In this document: positions 15,927 to 24,616 of the stretch, one piece after another
Layout: every line of letters begins with the position of its first letter
Numbering within the stretch: the stretch's first letter is position 1
DNA from: Desulfobulbaceae bacterium
GTDB lineage: Bacteria; Desulfobacterota; Desulfobulbia; Desulfobulbales; Desulfobulbaceae
Assembly (NCBI GenBank): GCA_026987195.1
Contig: JALSNC010000204.1
Span: 1-32,654, forward strand
Direction of reading: 5' to 3'
Length of the DNA: 32,654 nucleotides
Program-made: the position numbers and the translations under genes
The notes under the pieces: generated by a model
Database searches by the model: none
What the model saw: the letters and a program-made list of their open reading frames with translations, nothing else
What the model was told of the DNA's origin: nothing

Positions 15927-18050
15927 ATGCTGGACACATTGTTTTTTCCCGAGAGTATAGCCGTGGTGGGGGCCTCCAGGTCTCCGGGCAAGGTGGGATA
16001 TGATATCCTGCACAACCTGGTGGAAGGCGGATTTTCCGGCCGTATTCTGCCGGTCAACCCGGCCGGCGGCGAGATGTTCGGCCGCGAGGTCCTGCCGGAT
16101 CTCGCCGCCTGCGGCCCGGGAATTGACCTCGTGGTGGTGGCGGTGCCCGCGGCCGCAGTGCCCGGGGTGGCCCGGCAGGCGGCGGATCTCCATGTCAGGT
16201 CCATGATCGTGATCAGCGCCGGTTTCAAGGAGACCGGCGCAGAGGGACGCGAGCTCGAGCTCGAGCTTGCCCGCATCTGCCATCACGCCTCCATCCGTCT
16301 CCTGGGGCCCAACTGCCTGGGGCTCATCAATCCGGCCGGCAACCTGAATGCCTCCTTTGCCGCCCGTATGCCCAGGGCAGGCAACATCGCTGTCTTCTCA
16401 CAGTCCGGGGCCCTCTGTACCGCCATGCTGGACATGGCCGAAGCCAGGAACCTCGGCTTGTCGAAACTGGTCTCCATCGGCAACAAGGCCGACATCACCG
16501 AGGTGGATCTGCTGCAGGCCCTGGCCGCGGACGAGAGCACCGGCGTTATCGTCGGCTACCTGGAGGATATCAGCTCCGGCGACGCCTTTGTCAAGGCCGC
16601 GGAAGAGGCCAGCAACAGGAAACCGGTGGTCCTGCTCAAGTCCGGCACCACGGCCGCGGGCCAGCGGGCCGCGGCCAGTCACACCGGGGTCCTGGCCGGT
16701 CAGGACACGGCCTATGGCGCGGCCTTCAAGCGGGCCGGTATCTGCCGGGCCGATACCTTCGACGCTCTGTTCGATTATGCCACCGCCTTTTCCATGCAGC
16801 CGGTGCCGGCCGGCAACCGGATCCTGATCATCACCAATGCCGGCGGCCCCGGCACCATGGCCGCCGATGCCGTGGAGAAGGCCGGAATGCGGGTGGCCAT
16901 CCTCGACCGTAATATCGCCACAGCCCTGCGTGCAAAGCTGCCGGCCGCCGCCTCGGTGGGCAACCCGGTGGATGTGCTTGGCGATGCCGATCCGGGCCGC
17001 TACGTGGAGGCCCTGCTGGCCGCCCAGAAGGATGCGTCCGTGGATGCGATCATCGTGCTTCTCACCCCCCAGGCCATGACAAGGCCGGCTGAGACGGCAC
17101 AGGCCATTGCCGGGCGTATCGACGGGACCAAGCCGGTGCTGGCCTCCTTCATGGGGGGCAGGGATGTCCTGCCCGGCCGCCGCGAGCTGGCGGCCGCGGG
17201 CCTGCCCGACTACGAGTCTCCGGAACGGGCCGTGGCCGCACTCAAGGCCATGTACCAGTATGGGGTCTGGCGACGCCGGCCGCCCCGCCTGGTGACCCGG
17301 TTCCCGGTCAACCGGCGCCGGGTGGAGCGGATCATCTCCAGCCGTCTGCGGACCGGAAGGCTGCAGATCGGCGAGGTGAAGGCCAAGGATATCCTCCGTG
17401 CCTACGGCTTCCACGTCCTCGACGGTCACCTGGCCGTGACTCCGGAGGAGGCAGTGGAGGTTGCCCGCTTCATCGGCTTTCCCGTGGCCATGAAGGTGGT
17501 CTCGCCCAGTATCATCCACAAGACCGATCTTGGCGGGGTCAGGCTCAATCTCGCCTCGGCGCGCGAGGTCGAGGACGCCTTTGACCTGATGCTGCTGCGG
17601 ATCCGCAAGCACGCGCCCGATGCCGAGATCGAGGGTATCTATGTGGAAAAGATGGCTGACAGCGGTCTGGAGGTCATCATCGGCATGACCCGGGATCCGC
17701 AGTTCGGGCCCATGCTGATGTTCGGTCTCGGCGGCATCTTTGTCGAGGTGATGAAGGATGTCACCTTCCACCTTGCTCCCATCACCGCCGACGAGGCCGT
17801 GCAGATGCTCAGGTCGACCCGTTCCTGGGAGATGCTCGAGGGCCGGCGGGGACGCAAGGGGGTCGATATCGGGGCCATTGCCGGCGGTCTGCAGCGGATC
17901 AGCCAGTTGACCACGGATTTCTCCCGGATCATCGAGCTGGATATCAATCCGCTGATCGTTGGCGAGCCGGGCAGTGATCCGGTGGTCGCTGACGCCAGGA
18001 TAACCCTGGCCCGACCACCGGAAGAACAGCAGGCCAAGGGCCGGATGTGA
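15927..18050 (+). CDS. ADP-forming acyl-CoA (acetate-CoA) synthetase, fused alpha and beta subunits
   Basis: This 707-residue enzyme converts an acyl-CoA, ADP and phosphate to the acid, CoA and ATP, or the reverse. A CoA-binding Rossmann domain (about 1-120, VVGASRSPGKVG) is followed by succinyl-CoA-synthetase-like CoA-ligase domains to about 460, with the phosphohistidine candidate H252 in AAASHTG. A C-terminal ATP-grasp domain (about 480-707, AMKVVSPSIIHKTDLGGV) completes the alpha-beta order. The acid used cannot be read from sequence. ATG 15927 has GAGG seven bases upstream. Ten bases separate it from the CoA-transferase/GNAT gene, so the two are co-transcribed. Together they could interconvert acyl-CoAs and conserve energy as ATP. 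Confidence 0.93.
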   Translation: MLDTLFFPESIAVVGASRSPGKVGYDILHNLVEGGFSGRILPVNPAGGEMFGREVLPDLAACGPGIDLVVVAVPAAAVPGVARQAADLHVRSMIVISAGFKETGAEGRELELELARICHHASIRLLGPNCLGLINPAGNLNASFAARMPRAGNIAVFSQSGALCTAMLDMAEARNLGLSKLVSIGNKADITEVDLLQALAADESTGVIVGYLEDISSGDAFVKAAEEASNRKPVVLLKSGTTAAGQRAAASHTGVLAGQDTAYGAAFKRAGICRADTFDALFDYATAFSMQPVPAGNRILIITNAGGPGTMAADAVEKAGMRVAILDRNIATALRAKLPAAASVGNPVDVLGDADPGRYVEALLAAQKDASVDAIIVLLTPQAMTRPAETAQAIAGRIDGTKPVLASFMGGRDVLPGRRELAAAGLPDYESPERAVAALKAMYQYGVWRRRPPRLVTRFPVNRRRVERIISSRLRTGRLQIGEVKAKDILRAYGFHVLDGHLAVTPEEAVEVARFIGFPVAMKVVSPSIIHKTDLGGVRLNLASAREVEDAFDLMLLRIRKHAPDAEIEGIYVEKMADSGLEVIIGMTRDPQFGPMLMFGLGGIFVEVMKDVTFHLAPITADEAVQMLRSTRSWEMLEGRRGRKGVDIGAIAGGLQRISQLTTDFSRIIELDINPLIVGEPGSDPVVADARITLARPPEEQQAKGRM

Positions 18051-18060
18051 GGAGGCAGAC

Positions 18061-19941
18061 ATGGAATATGACAGCAACTGGCAGGAAAAGTACGCGGACA
18101 TGGTCACCAGCCCGTCACGGGCCATGGCCCGGCTGCGGCCTGGGCAGCGGGTTTTCATCGGCACCGGCTGCGGCGAGCCGCTGGAGCTGGTTTCGGCCAT
18201 GACCGCCCGCGCCGGCGAACTGGCCGATGTGGAGATCATCCAGCTCATCACCAAGGGCGATGCGCCCTATGCCGACAAGCGCTATGCCGAATGTTTCACC
18301 ATCAACTCCTTTTTCATCGGCTCCAATGTCCGCGACATGATCCAGGAGGGGCTGGGCAGCTACACCCCCATCCTGATGTCGGATGTGCCCCGTCTGCTCC
18401 ACTCGGGCCGCCTGCCCCTGGATGTGGCCCTGATTCAGGTCACGCCTCCGGATCAGTACGGCAAGGTCAGCCTCGGCATTTCCGTGGACATTGTCCGCAG
18501 CGCCGCCGAGAACGCCTCCCTGGTCATTGCCCAGGTCAACCCCAACATGCCCTGGACCCATGGCGATTCCCTGATGGATATCTATGACCTTGATCTGCTG
18601 GTACCGGTGGACAGTCCGCTGATCGAGCGCCGCTCCCACCCTCCGCACGAGATCAGCAGAAAGATCGGCCAGCAGGTGGCGGCCCTCATTCCCGACGGCG
18701 CCACCCTGGAGTTCGGCCTCGGCCGGGTGCCGGGGGTGGGCAGGGTCCCGCAGGCGGTCATGGATTTTCTTCATCACAGGAAGGATCTGGGGATCCACAC
18801 CGAGATGATCACTGATTCCATCATCAACCTGGTCGAGTCCGGCGCCGTGACCGGGGCGCGCAAGACCATCGACCGGGGGCGGATCACCACCAGTTTCTGC
18901 ATGGGAACCAGGAAACTGTACGATTACGTGGACGACAACCCCCTGTTCCGGTTCCGTTCCACCGAGTATGTGAACGACTCCAACGTCATCGGCCGGCAGA
19001 AGAAGATGGTCTCCATCAACATGGCCCTGGAGATCGACCTCACCGGCCAGGTCTGTTCCGACTCGGTGGGCGGCCGCTTCTATTCCGGTATCGGCGGCCA
19101 GGTGGACTTCAACCGCGGCGCGGCCCGTTCCGAGGGGGGGCGGGCGATCATCACCATGCCCTCGGTGAACGAGGACGGCAGCCGTTCCCGGATCGTCACC
19201 ATCCTGCGGCCGGGCTCCGGGGTGGTGATCAGCCGCGGCACTGTCCATTACGTGGTCACCGAATACGGGACCGCCTTCCTGCACGGCAAGTCGATCCAGG
19301 AACGGGTCATGGCCCTCATCACCATTGCCCATCCCGATTTTCGCGAGCAGCTCTTCCAGGAAGCGGTGGAGGCCCGCTACCTGCGGCCCGACCTGGCCGG
19401 TCTCGGTAACCGGTTCCTGGTGCCGGGGGAGGAGTCCATGCGGACCACCTTCCTGCTGGAGGACGGCACCCAGGTCAGTTTCCGCTCCATCCGGCCCACC
19501 GACGAGCCCCATATGCGGGACCTGCTCTACAACCTGTCCCGGGAAACCATCTATTACCGGTTCATGAGCCGGCAGCAGCGGTTCACCCACCGCCAGATCC
19601 ATGATTTTGTCTACATCGACCATCGCCGCGACGTGGCCATCGTCGGCACGGTGCCCGAGGCCCATGGCGAGGAGATCATCGCCGTTGGCCGCTACTATCT
19701 CAACGAGCGGGACAACCGGGCCGAGGTGGCCTTTGTGGTCCGGGACGGGTGGCAGGGCAAGGGGATCGGTTCCTTCATGTTCCGGCACCTGGTCGCCATT
19801 GCCAAGCGCAACGGTATTGCCGGTTTCACGGCCGAGGTGCTGCGGGACAACGACCGCATGCAGAAGATCTTCAACCACTCCGGGTACAAGGTGCAGAGCC
19901 GTCTCCAGGAGGGAGTGTACAGTTTTGTCATGGATTTCTGA
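18061..19941 (+). CDS. CoA-transferase / acetyl-CoA hydrolase family protein fused to a GNAT acetyltransferase
   Basis: In this 626-residue fusion, residues 1 to about 470 are an acetyl-CoA hydrolase/transferase (4-hydroxybutyrate CoA-transferase-like) domain, recognisable by TEYVNDSNVI, ALEIDLTGQVCSDS and RFYSGIGGQVDFNRGA. The glutamate in STEYVND is a plausible catalytic residue. From about 475 a GNAT domain follows, with the acetyl-CoA loop GWQGKGIG near 563. This fusion is known in several bacteria. The GNAT part may acetylate proteins or metabolites using acyl-CoA made nearby. GGAGG lies eight bases before ATG 18061. The overlap of both activities on CoA thioesters fits the ADP-forming synthetase upstream. 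The substrate of either half is not visible. Confidence 0.9.
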   Translation: MEYDSNWQEKYADMVTSPSRAMARLRPGQRVFIGTGCGEPLELVSAMTARAGELADVEIIQLITKGDAPYADKRYAECFTINSFFIGSNVRDMIQEGLGSYTPILMSDVPRLLHSGRLPLDVALIQVTPPDQYGKVSLGISVDIVRSAAENASLVIAQVNPNMPWTHGDSLMDIYDLDLLVPVDSPLIERRSHPPHEISRKIGQQVAALIPDGATLEFGLGRVPGVGRVPQAVMDFLHHRKDLGIHTEMITDSIINLVESGAVTGARKTIDRGRITTSFCMGTRKLYDYVDDNPLFRFRSTEYVNDSNVIGRQKKMVSINMALEIDLTGQVCSDSVGGRFYSGIGGQVDFNRGAARSEGGRAIITMPSVNEDGSRSRIVTILRPGSGVVISRGTVHYVVTEYGTAFLHGKSIQERVMALITIAHPDFREQLFQEAVEARYLRPDLAGLGNRFLVPGEESMRTTFLLEDGTQVSFRSIRPTDEPHMRDLLYNLSRETIYYRFMSRQQRFTHRQIHDFVYIDHRRDVAIVGTVPEAHGEEIIAVGRYYLNERDNRAEVAFVVRDGWQGKGIGSFMFRHLVAIAKRNGIAGFTAEVLRDNDRMQKIFNHSGYKVQSRLQEGVYSFVMDF

Positions 19942-19956
19942 CCGGTGGCCGGTCAG
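19938..19956. terminator. Short perfect hairpin holding both stop codons of convergent genes
   Basis: CTGACCGG (19938-19945), loop TGG, CCGGTCAG (19949-19956). The plus-strand stop is at 19939-19941 and the minus-strand stop at 19953-19955, both within the palindrome. There is no T-run, so its role as a bidirectional terminator is uncertain. Confidence 0.45.
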
Positions 19957-22916
19957 TTCAGCACCTTCCTGAGGACAGCGGCCACGTCGCCGACCTGGTA
20001 GGGCTTCACCAGGATGGCCCGGAAGCCGAATTTCCTGTATTCCGACACGGCCATGTCATTGGCATAGCCGCTGGAGACGATGAGGCAGGCATCCGGGTCC
20101 AGTTCCAGAAGGCGGCGCGCGGTCTCCCTGCCGCCCATGCCGCCGGGAATGGTGAGATCGAGGATGACGGCGGCAAAGGGATGGCCGTTGTCCATGGCAT
20201 GGCTGTAGGCCTGCAGGGTCTCTGTGCCGTCCGCGGTCCCTGCGGCCTCGTAGCCCAGGGAGGTGAGGATGCCCATGCAGAGGGTCCGGATCATCTCCTC
20301 ATCGTCCATGACCAGGATTCTTCCCTGGCCCGGTTCCGGCCGGGGCGGCTCCTGCGCGGCCTCCAGTCTGCGCTGCTGCGATGCCGGCAGGTGGATGGTG
20401 AAGGTGGAGCCGACGCCCGGCTCCGATTCCACCGAGATCACCCCCTTGTGGTTACGGATGATGGAATAACTGGAGGCCAGGCCCAGGCCGTTGCCCTCGC
20501 TCTTGGTGGTGAAGTAGGGATCGAAGATCCGTTCGAGGTGCTGCGGCGCGATGCCGGTGCCCTGGTCCTGGACCCTGATACGTACATAGGGGCCTGGAGG
20601 CAGCAGGAGCAGGTTGTTGTCAGCCAGGGTCACGTTGTCGGCCGATATGGTGATGACACCGCCCCCGGGCATGGCCTGGTCAGCGTTGATCAGCAGGTTG
20701 CCGATGACCTGGCTGATCTGGCCCGGATCCACCTCGGCCGACCAGAGATCGGCGGCGATCCGCAGCTCGTGGCGGACATTGGACCCGCGCATGGTGAGAT
20801 CGGCGGCCTCGCGCAGCAGGCGGTCCATGGCGACCAGCTGCTTGACCGGGGCGCCGCCGCGGGAGAACGTGAGGAGCTGCCGGGTGAGGTCACGGGCCCG
20901 CAGCGAGGCCTGCTCCGCGGCCAGGAGATAGTCCCGGGCGCCGGCGTTCTGCCCGAGATGGTGGTGGAGCAGGGAGATGTTGCCGAGAATGGCAGTGAGC
21001 AGGTTGTTGAAATCATGGGCGATTCCCCCGGCCAGGGTGCCGATGGATTCCAGGCGCTGCGCCTTGATGGCCTCGTTTTCCAGCCGTTCCCGGTCAGTGA
21101 TATCCCGGAACACCAGGACAACGCCGATGATCCTGCTGTCCTGGTCATGGATGGGGGCGGCGGTATCGGCGATCAGGTGTTTCCGGCCATTGCGGCAGGT
21201 GAGGATCCCATGTTCCTCCTGTTCGATACGCTGTTTTTTGCCGAGGATGGTCCTGGCCGGACAGGGCAGCCGCTCGCCGGTATCGCGGTGGACGAGTCGG
21301 AAGATCTCTGCCAGGGGATGGCCTGCCGCCTCTTCCTGGCTCCAGCCGGTGAGCTGTTCGGCAACCCGGTTGACAAGAACGACATTGCCCTCCATGTCGG
21401 TGGTGATGACCCCGTCGCCGATGGAGCGCAGGGTGACGCTGAGGCGCTCCTTTTCCATGGCCAGTTGCTGCTCCGCCTCTTTACGGGCCGTGATGTCGCG
21501 GTTGCTGCCCCGGCGGCCCAGGTAGTTGCCGTTGCTGTCATAGATGCCCCGGCAGACATGGCTGATCCAGCGTATCCTGCCGTCCCTGGTACGGATACGG
21601 TATTCAATGGGATTATGCGGCCTGGGGTCCTGGTGGTCCCGGAAGTGGCCCATGCAGATGGACCGGTCCTCCGGCAGGATGATTCTCTCGATGAGATCCT
21701 TCCGGCTCTGGAATTCCTCGGCGGTATAGCCGGTGATCTCCTCGCAGGAGGGTGAGGTGTAGACCATCCGGCCGTCGGTGGCGCGCCAGAAGATCCATTC
21801 GGTGGAGAACTCGCTCACCATCCTGAACAGGGCCTCGCTTTGCGCAAGTTTTTCCTTTGCCTCGCCCACCCGGACGACCATGGAGTCCATGGCCTCGACG
21901 ATCTGCCGCAGCTCCCGGGTGTCGGTCCGGAGGCCGGGCGGCAGGAGAGGTCCTTTGTCTTCAAAGGGATTGATCCCTGCCAGGGCCTCGGCCAGATCAC
22001 TGATCGGCCTGGCGAGGTAGCGGTTGATGAGCCAGTTGAGCAGGATGATCATCGCCAGCAGGGTGGCGCAGATGGAAACGGCCTGGATGGCCACCAGCCG
22101 CAGAATGTGGCGGATGATGACCGGGTAGGGGATGGCGGCATAGAAGGTCCAGCTGGGCGGCAGCTCGAGCTGCTGCCTGTAGGCCAGGTACCTGGTGTGG
22201 TCGAGGCGGAAGCTCTGCAGGCCGAAGCTGTCAGGCTCGCTCCAGTCGGTCATGGAGAGGCCGAGCCGGGCCCGGGACTCGACCAGGGACCGGTCCGGGT
22301 GGTAGACCACGGTGCCGTCGCCGGTGAGGATGAAGAACAGGACCTGGCCGCCGAGACCGGGGATACGGAAATGGCGGATCAGGTAGCGGACGTCATCGAG
22401 GTTTTTTTCAATCGCCAGGGTCTGGCCGTTGTCCAGCGGAAAGAGCATGGTGATAACACTCTTTTCCGTGAACATGGACTGGTGGACCGGGGAGATGGGG
22501 TGGCCCGCCCGGATCACCGGCATGTTGCCCAGGTCAAGCCCGATGAAGGATTCGAATCCGGCGCTGATGCGGATGATTCGCTGCTCCTGGTCGAGAACAT
22601 AGAAGAGGTCGCCTGCAATGGCGGCCTGGTGGCGGTGGCGGCTGAGGAGATGCTGGACGGCCCCTTCCTTCCTGGCGGTAGCATCGTTGAGATAGCTGCG
22701 TATCCGGGACTGGTTCCTGGTGAAGTAGTCGGCGATGATGGCGGAGCAGGTGGTGGCGGTGGTGGACATCGCCTGGGCCAGGTTCAGTTTGAGCTGCCGC
22801 ATCTCGACCAGGGCCACCTTGACCGATACCAGGACAAGGCCGAGGACAAAGAAGAGCGCCAGTAACCTGTTGACCCGCCGCGCCAGGGGCGGCGGGACTT
22901 TTGGCTCAGCCGTCAT
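19953..22916 (-). CDS. Hybrid histidine kinase with a large extracytoplasmic (Cache-like) sensor, HAMP, PAS domains and receiver
   Basis: This 987-residue protein has a first membrane helix at about 15-37. A large extracytoplasmic region of about 230 residues looks Cache-like. The second helix at about 269-300 leads to HAMP, PAS domains at about 360-475 and 490-600, and the phosphoacceptor H634 in GGIAHDFNNLL. The ATPase domain runs about 739-844 (DQGTGIAPQHLERIFDPYF, NGLGLASSYSII). A receiver at about 864-985 has D920 (VILDLTIPGG). Its ATG overlaps the end of the binding-protein gene by 11 bases, so the two are translationally coupled. This suggests that the binding protein presents a ligand to the sensor domain. 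No output response regulator lies nearby. The receiver may instead be read by a separate phosphotransfer protein. Confidence 0.92.
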   Translation of the reverse strand: MTAEPKVPPPLARRVNRLLALFFVLGLVLVSVKVALVEMRQLKLNLAQAMSTTATTCSAIIADYFTRNQSRIRSYLNDATARKEGAVQHLLSRHRHQAAIAGDLFYVLDQEQRIIRISAGFESFIGLDLGNMPVIRAGHPISPVHQSMFTEKSVITMLFPLDNGQTLAIEKNLDDVRYLIRHFRIPGLGGQVLFFILTGDGTVVYHPDRSLVESRARLGLSMTDWSEPDSFGLQSFRLDHTRYLAYRQQLELPPSWTFYAAIPYPVIIRHILRLVAIQAVSICATLLAMIILLNWLINRYLARPISDLAEALAGINPFEDKGPLLPPGLRTDTRELRQIVEAMDSMVVRVGEAKEKLAQSEALFRMVSEFSTEWIFWRATDGRMVYTSPSCEEITGYTAEEFQSRKDLIERIILPEDRSICMGHFRDHQDPRPHNPIEYRIRTRDGRIRWISHVCRGIYDSNGNYLGRRGSNRDITARKEAEQQLAMEKERLSVTLRSIGDGVITTDMEGNVVLVNRVAEQLTGWSQEEAAGHPLAEIFRLVHRDTGERLPCPARTILGKKQRIEQEEHGILTCRNGRKHLIADTAAPIHDQDSRIIGVVLVFRDITDRERLENEAIKAQRLESIGTLAGGIAHDFNNLLTAILGNISLLHHHLGQNAGARDYLLAAEQASLRARDLTRQLLTFSRGGAPVKQLVAMDRLLREAADLTMRGSNVRHELRIAADLWSAEVDPGQISQVIGNLLINADQAMPGGGVITISADNVTLADNNLLLLPPGPYVRIRVQDQGTGIAPQHLERIFDPYFTTKSEGNGLGLASSYSIIRNHKGVISVESEPGVGSTFTIHLPASQQRRLEAAQEPPRPEPGQGRILVMDDEEMIRTLCMGILTSLGYEAAGTADGTETLQAYSHAMDNGHPFAAVILDLTIPGGMGGRETARRLLELDPDACLIVSSGYANDMAVSEYRKFGFRAILVKPYQVGDVAAVLRKVLN

Positions 22917-24111
22917 GGGCCATCCCCGGGTCCGCGGCTGGTGGCAGTGGCGGTGCAGGGTCTCCGGCCGGCGTTAGAACCTGTTCCGTGACAAAACGAC
23001 CGTTTTTGACCGTGACCACGTAGAGGGGACGCTCCACGTCGCCGTCCTTGCTGAACCGGACGCCGCCGAGCAGGGTGGGAAAGGAATCCCCGAGCAACTG
23101 CTTCCTGATGGCATCGGCAGTGGGCGGGAAGGGAATCGAGCGCATGGCCCGGGCCAGGATCTGGATCATCTCGTAGCCCCGCATGGATTTGGCCGTGGGT
23201 TGTCGCAGGTAGCGTCTGCCGAGAAGACGGCTGAACGTACGGTACTGGTTATTGTCATACTCCGGCGCGATGAAGGTCAGGATCCTGATCCCCTCCACGG
23301 CCCTGCCGCCGATATGGATAAGACTCGGACTCTGGTCCCAGAGGGTGGCGTAGAAGGGGATGCGGCATCCGGCCTGGCGCAGTTTCTGGGCAACAATGGC
23401 GGTCTGGCGGTAGTTGGCGAGCATGACCACGGCCTGGGGATCGGCCTGGAGGAGAAGGGCGGCGATGCGGTTCCAGTCGGTTTCCTGCCTGGCGTGAAAG
23501 GAAACCCGGTGGATGGCGCCGCTGTAGTTTGCCGCGATCTGGCGCAGGTAGTCCTCGCTGAAGCTGGCATTGTCCAGGTCAAGCAGGGCGGAGATCCGGG
23601 TGATCCCCTGCCGCCGGAACAGGCCGGCCATGGCCCGGCCGTAGACGGTGGTGTCCACCGAGGTGCGGAAGAAGAGATCATCCCGGCCGCTCAGTTGGCT
23701 GGTCGCGGTATAGGCGGTGAACAGGAGGACGTTCTGGCCGGTCACCAGGGGGTAGGCGACCAGGGTGTTCTGGGATATGGAATGGCCCAGGATCACCACC
23801 ACACCGCGGTTGATGAGGTCCTGGTCAACAGCGAGGATGTCCTCGGGGTCGTTCCTGTCGTCACGGACCAGGAGTTCGAGAGGATGACCGTTGATGCCGC
23901 CGCGGCTGTTGACCAGCTCCACGCCGAGACGGACACCGTCCCGTATATGCTCGGCAGCCGGACCACCGTCGCCGCTGAGGTTGATGGCCAGGCCGATGCG
24001 GATCGGCTTTTTTTCCCGGGAGCAGGACGGGGCCAGCAGGGCAAGAGCGAGGCAGAGGGTGGTCAGCAGGGCGGAAAACAGGAATCGGCGGGCATGAGGT
24101 TCTGAGTGCAT
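22906..24111 (-). CDS. Periplasmic binding lipoprotein, branched-chain amino-acid (Peripla_BP_6) type
   Basis: This 401-residue ABC-type substrate-binding protein starts with an N-terminal lipoprotein-like signal (FLFSALLTTLCLALALLAPSC, with the cysteine at about residue 30). The LivJ-type fold follows: IRIGLAINLSGDGGPAAEHI, SRGGINGHPLELLVRDD, and a central VVMLANYRQTAIVAQKLR. I chose ATG 24111, preceded by GGAAG. An in-frame start at 24201 would put 30 extra residues before the signal. No permease or ATPase gene is present. Instead it overlaps a hybrid histidine kinase gene by 11 bases. It therefore probably serves as a ligand-presenting sensor component, though it might work with a transporter encoded elsewhere. 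The ligand is unknown, amino acid or similar small molecule by family. Confidence 0.9.
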   Translation of the reverse strand: MHSEPHARRFLFSALLTTLCLALALLAPSCSREKKPIRIGLAINLSGDGGPAAEHIRDGVRLGVELVNSRGGINGHPLELLVRDDRNDPEDILAVDQDLINRGVVVILGHSISQNTLVAYPLVTGQNVLLFTAYTATSQLSGRDDLFFRTSVDTTVYGRAMAGLFRRQGITRISALLDLDNASFSEDYLRQIAANYSGAIHRVSFHARQETDWNRIAALLLQADPQAVVMLANYRQTAIVAQKLRQAGCRIPFYATLWDQSPSLIHIGGRAVEGIRILTFIAPEYDNNQYRTFSRLLGRRYLRQPTAKSMRGYEMIQILARAMRSIPFPPTADAIRKQLLGDSFPTLLGGVRFSKDGDVERPLYVVTVKNGRFVTEQVLTPAGDPAPPLPPAADPGMAHDG

Positions 24112-24349
24112 GGGTCTTCCGACACCGCCGGCGACCGGGCAGGCGGCTGCGAAAATGACAATACTGCGAAAATATCCGTGTCTGCGGGCTGACCGGTACA
24201 ACCGCCTCCGCCGACTCTCACCGGCCAGGGGGCAGTGCCTGACGGAATCCTTTCTCCCGCAATGATTTTCTCCTTTTCTATATCTAACAGGAAGAGGGGA
24301 AAAAGATCAAACGGGATCTGCTGTTTTCCGGTGCGGCTGGTGGCACCTG

Positions 24350-24398
24350 TACCGGTTCAGCACTGTCGGCAACCGCCTGGCCATACCGGTATTTTTGC
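24350..24398 (-). repeat. Dispersed intergenic repeat, copy F (diverged, inverted)
   Basis: On the minus strand it reads AAAATACCGGTATGGCCAG, then GCGGTTGCCGACAGTGCTGA, then ACCGGT. Against copy E it keeps GGTTCA, TCGGCAACC, CTG and the T-run in order. Confidence 0.45.
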
Positions 24399-24462
24399 TG
24401 GCATAAGTGACTGTTTCCAGCCGTTGGTCAGCAACGACTGTGTTGTATCCGTCCAGCCGTAA

Positions 24463-24502
24463 CCTCTTTCGGGATGGCTGACCATCGGTCTGTCCGACCA
24501 CA
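24463..24502 (-). repeat. Second dispersed module (GGTCGGACA type), copy 2
   Basis: The minus strand from 24502 matches the module at 15796 in 30 of 33 bases. Read as protein, the minus strand here gives a short open frame (24501-24307) with PSRKRLRLDGYN. This loosely recalls the start of REP-associated transposases, which is not enough to call a gene. Confidence 0.65.
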
Positions 24503-24553
24503 ATGGTGTAAGCGCTCTCAAGGGCCGCAGATGCAGGCGCGCGCAGATGGCGA

Positions 24554-24590
24554 GCTGCTGAATCTTTACAGGCCTTGACCAGGCGGGAAA
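24554..24590 (+). repeat. Partial dispersed repeat, copy G
   Basis: GCTGCTGAATCTTTACA matches the left end of copies A and B, and CCAGGCGG resembles part of copy F. The core is missing. It overlaps the promoter at 24575. Confidence 0.4.
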
Positions 24591-24603
24591 ACCTGTCTAT
24601 AAA
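24575..24603 (+). promoter_or_regulatory. Probable sigma-70 promoter for the uvrB cluster
   Basis: TTGACC (24575-24580), 17 bases, TATAAA (24598-24603). Each hexamer differs from consensus at one position. Transcription would start near 24610, about 275 bases before the uvrB ATG. An inverted pair, CAGG-N8-CCTG (24580-24595), lies between the two hexamers and could be an operator. LexA control is possible but not shown. Confidence 0.7.
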
Positions 24604-24616
24604 TGCTGTCGCGGAT

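Noticed and set aside
16398-18254. A 618-codon minus-strand frame opposite the acyl-CoA synthetase, and a similar one at 18115-19878
   Set aside because: Both mirror conserved plus-strand enzymes and lack motifs or plausible starts.
24307-24501. A 64-codon minus-strand frame as an intact transposase
   Set aside because: Only a few residues recall REP-associated transposases. It lacks the catalytic histidines and tyrosine and is too short.
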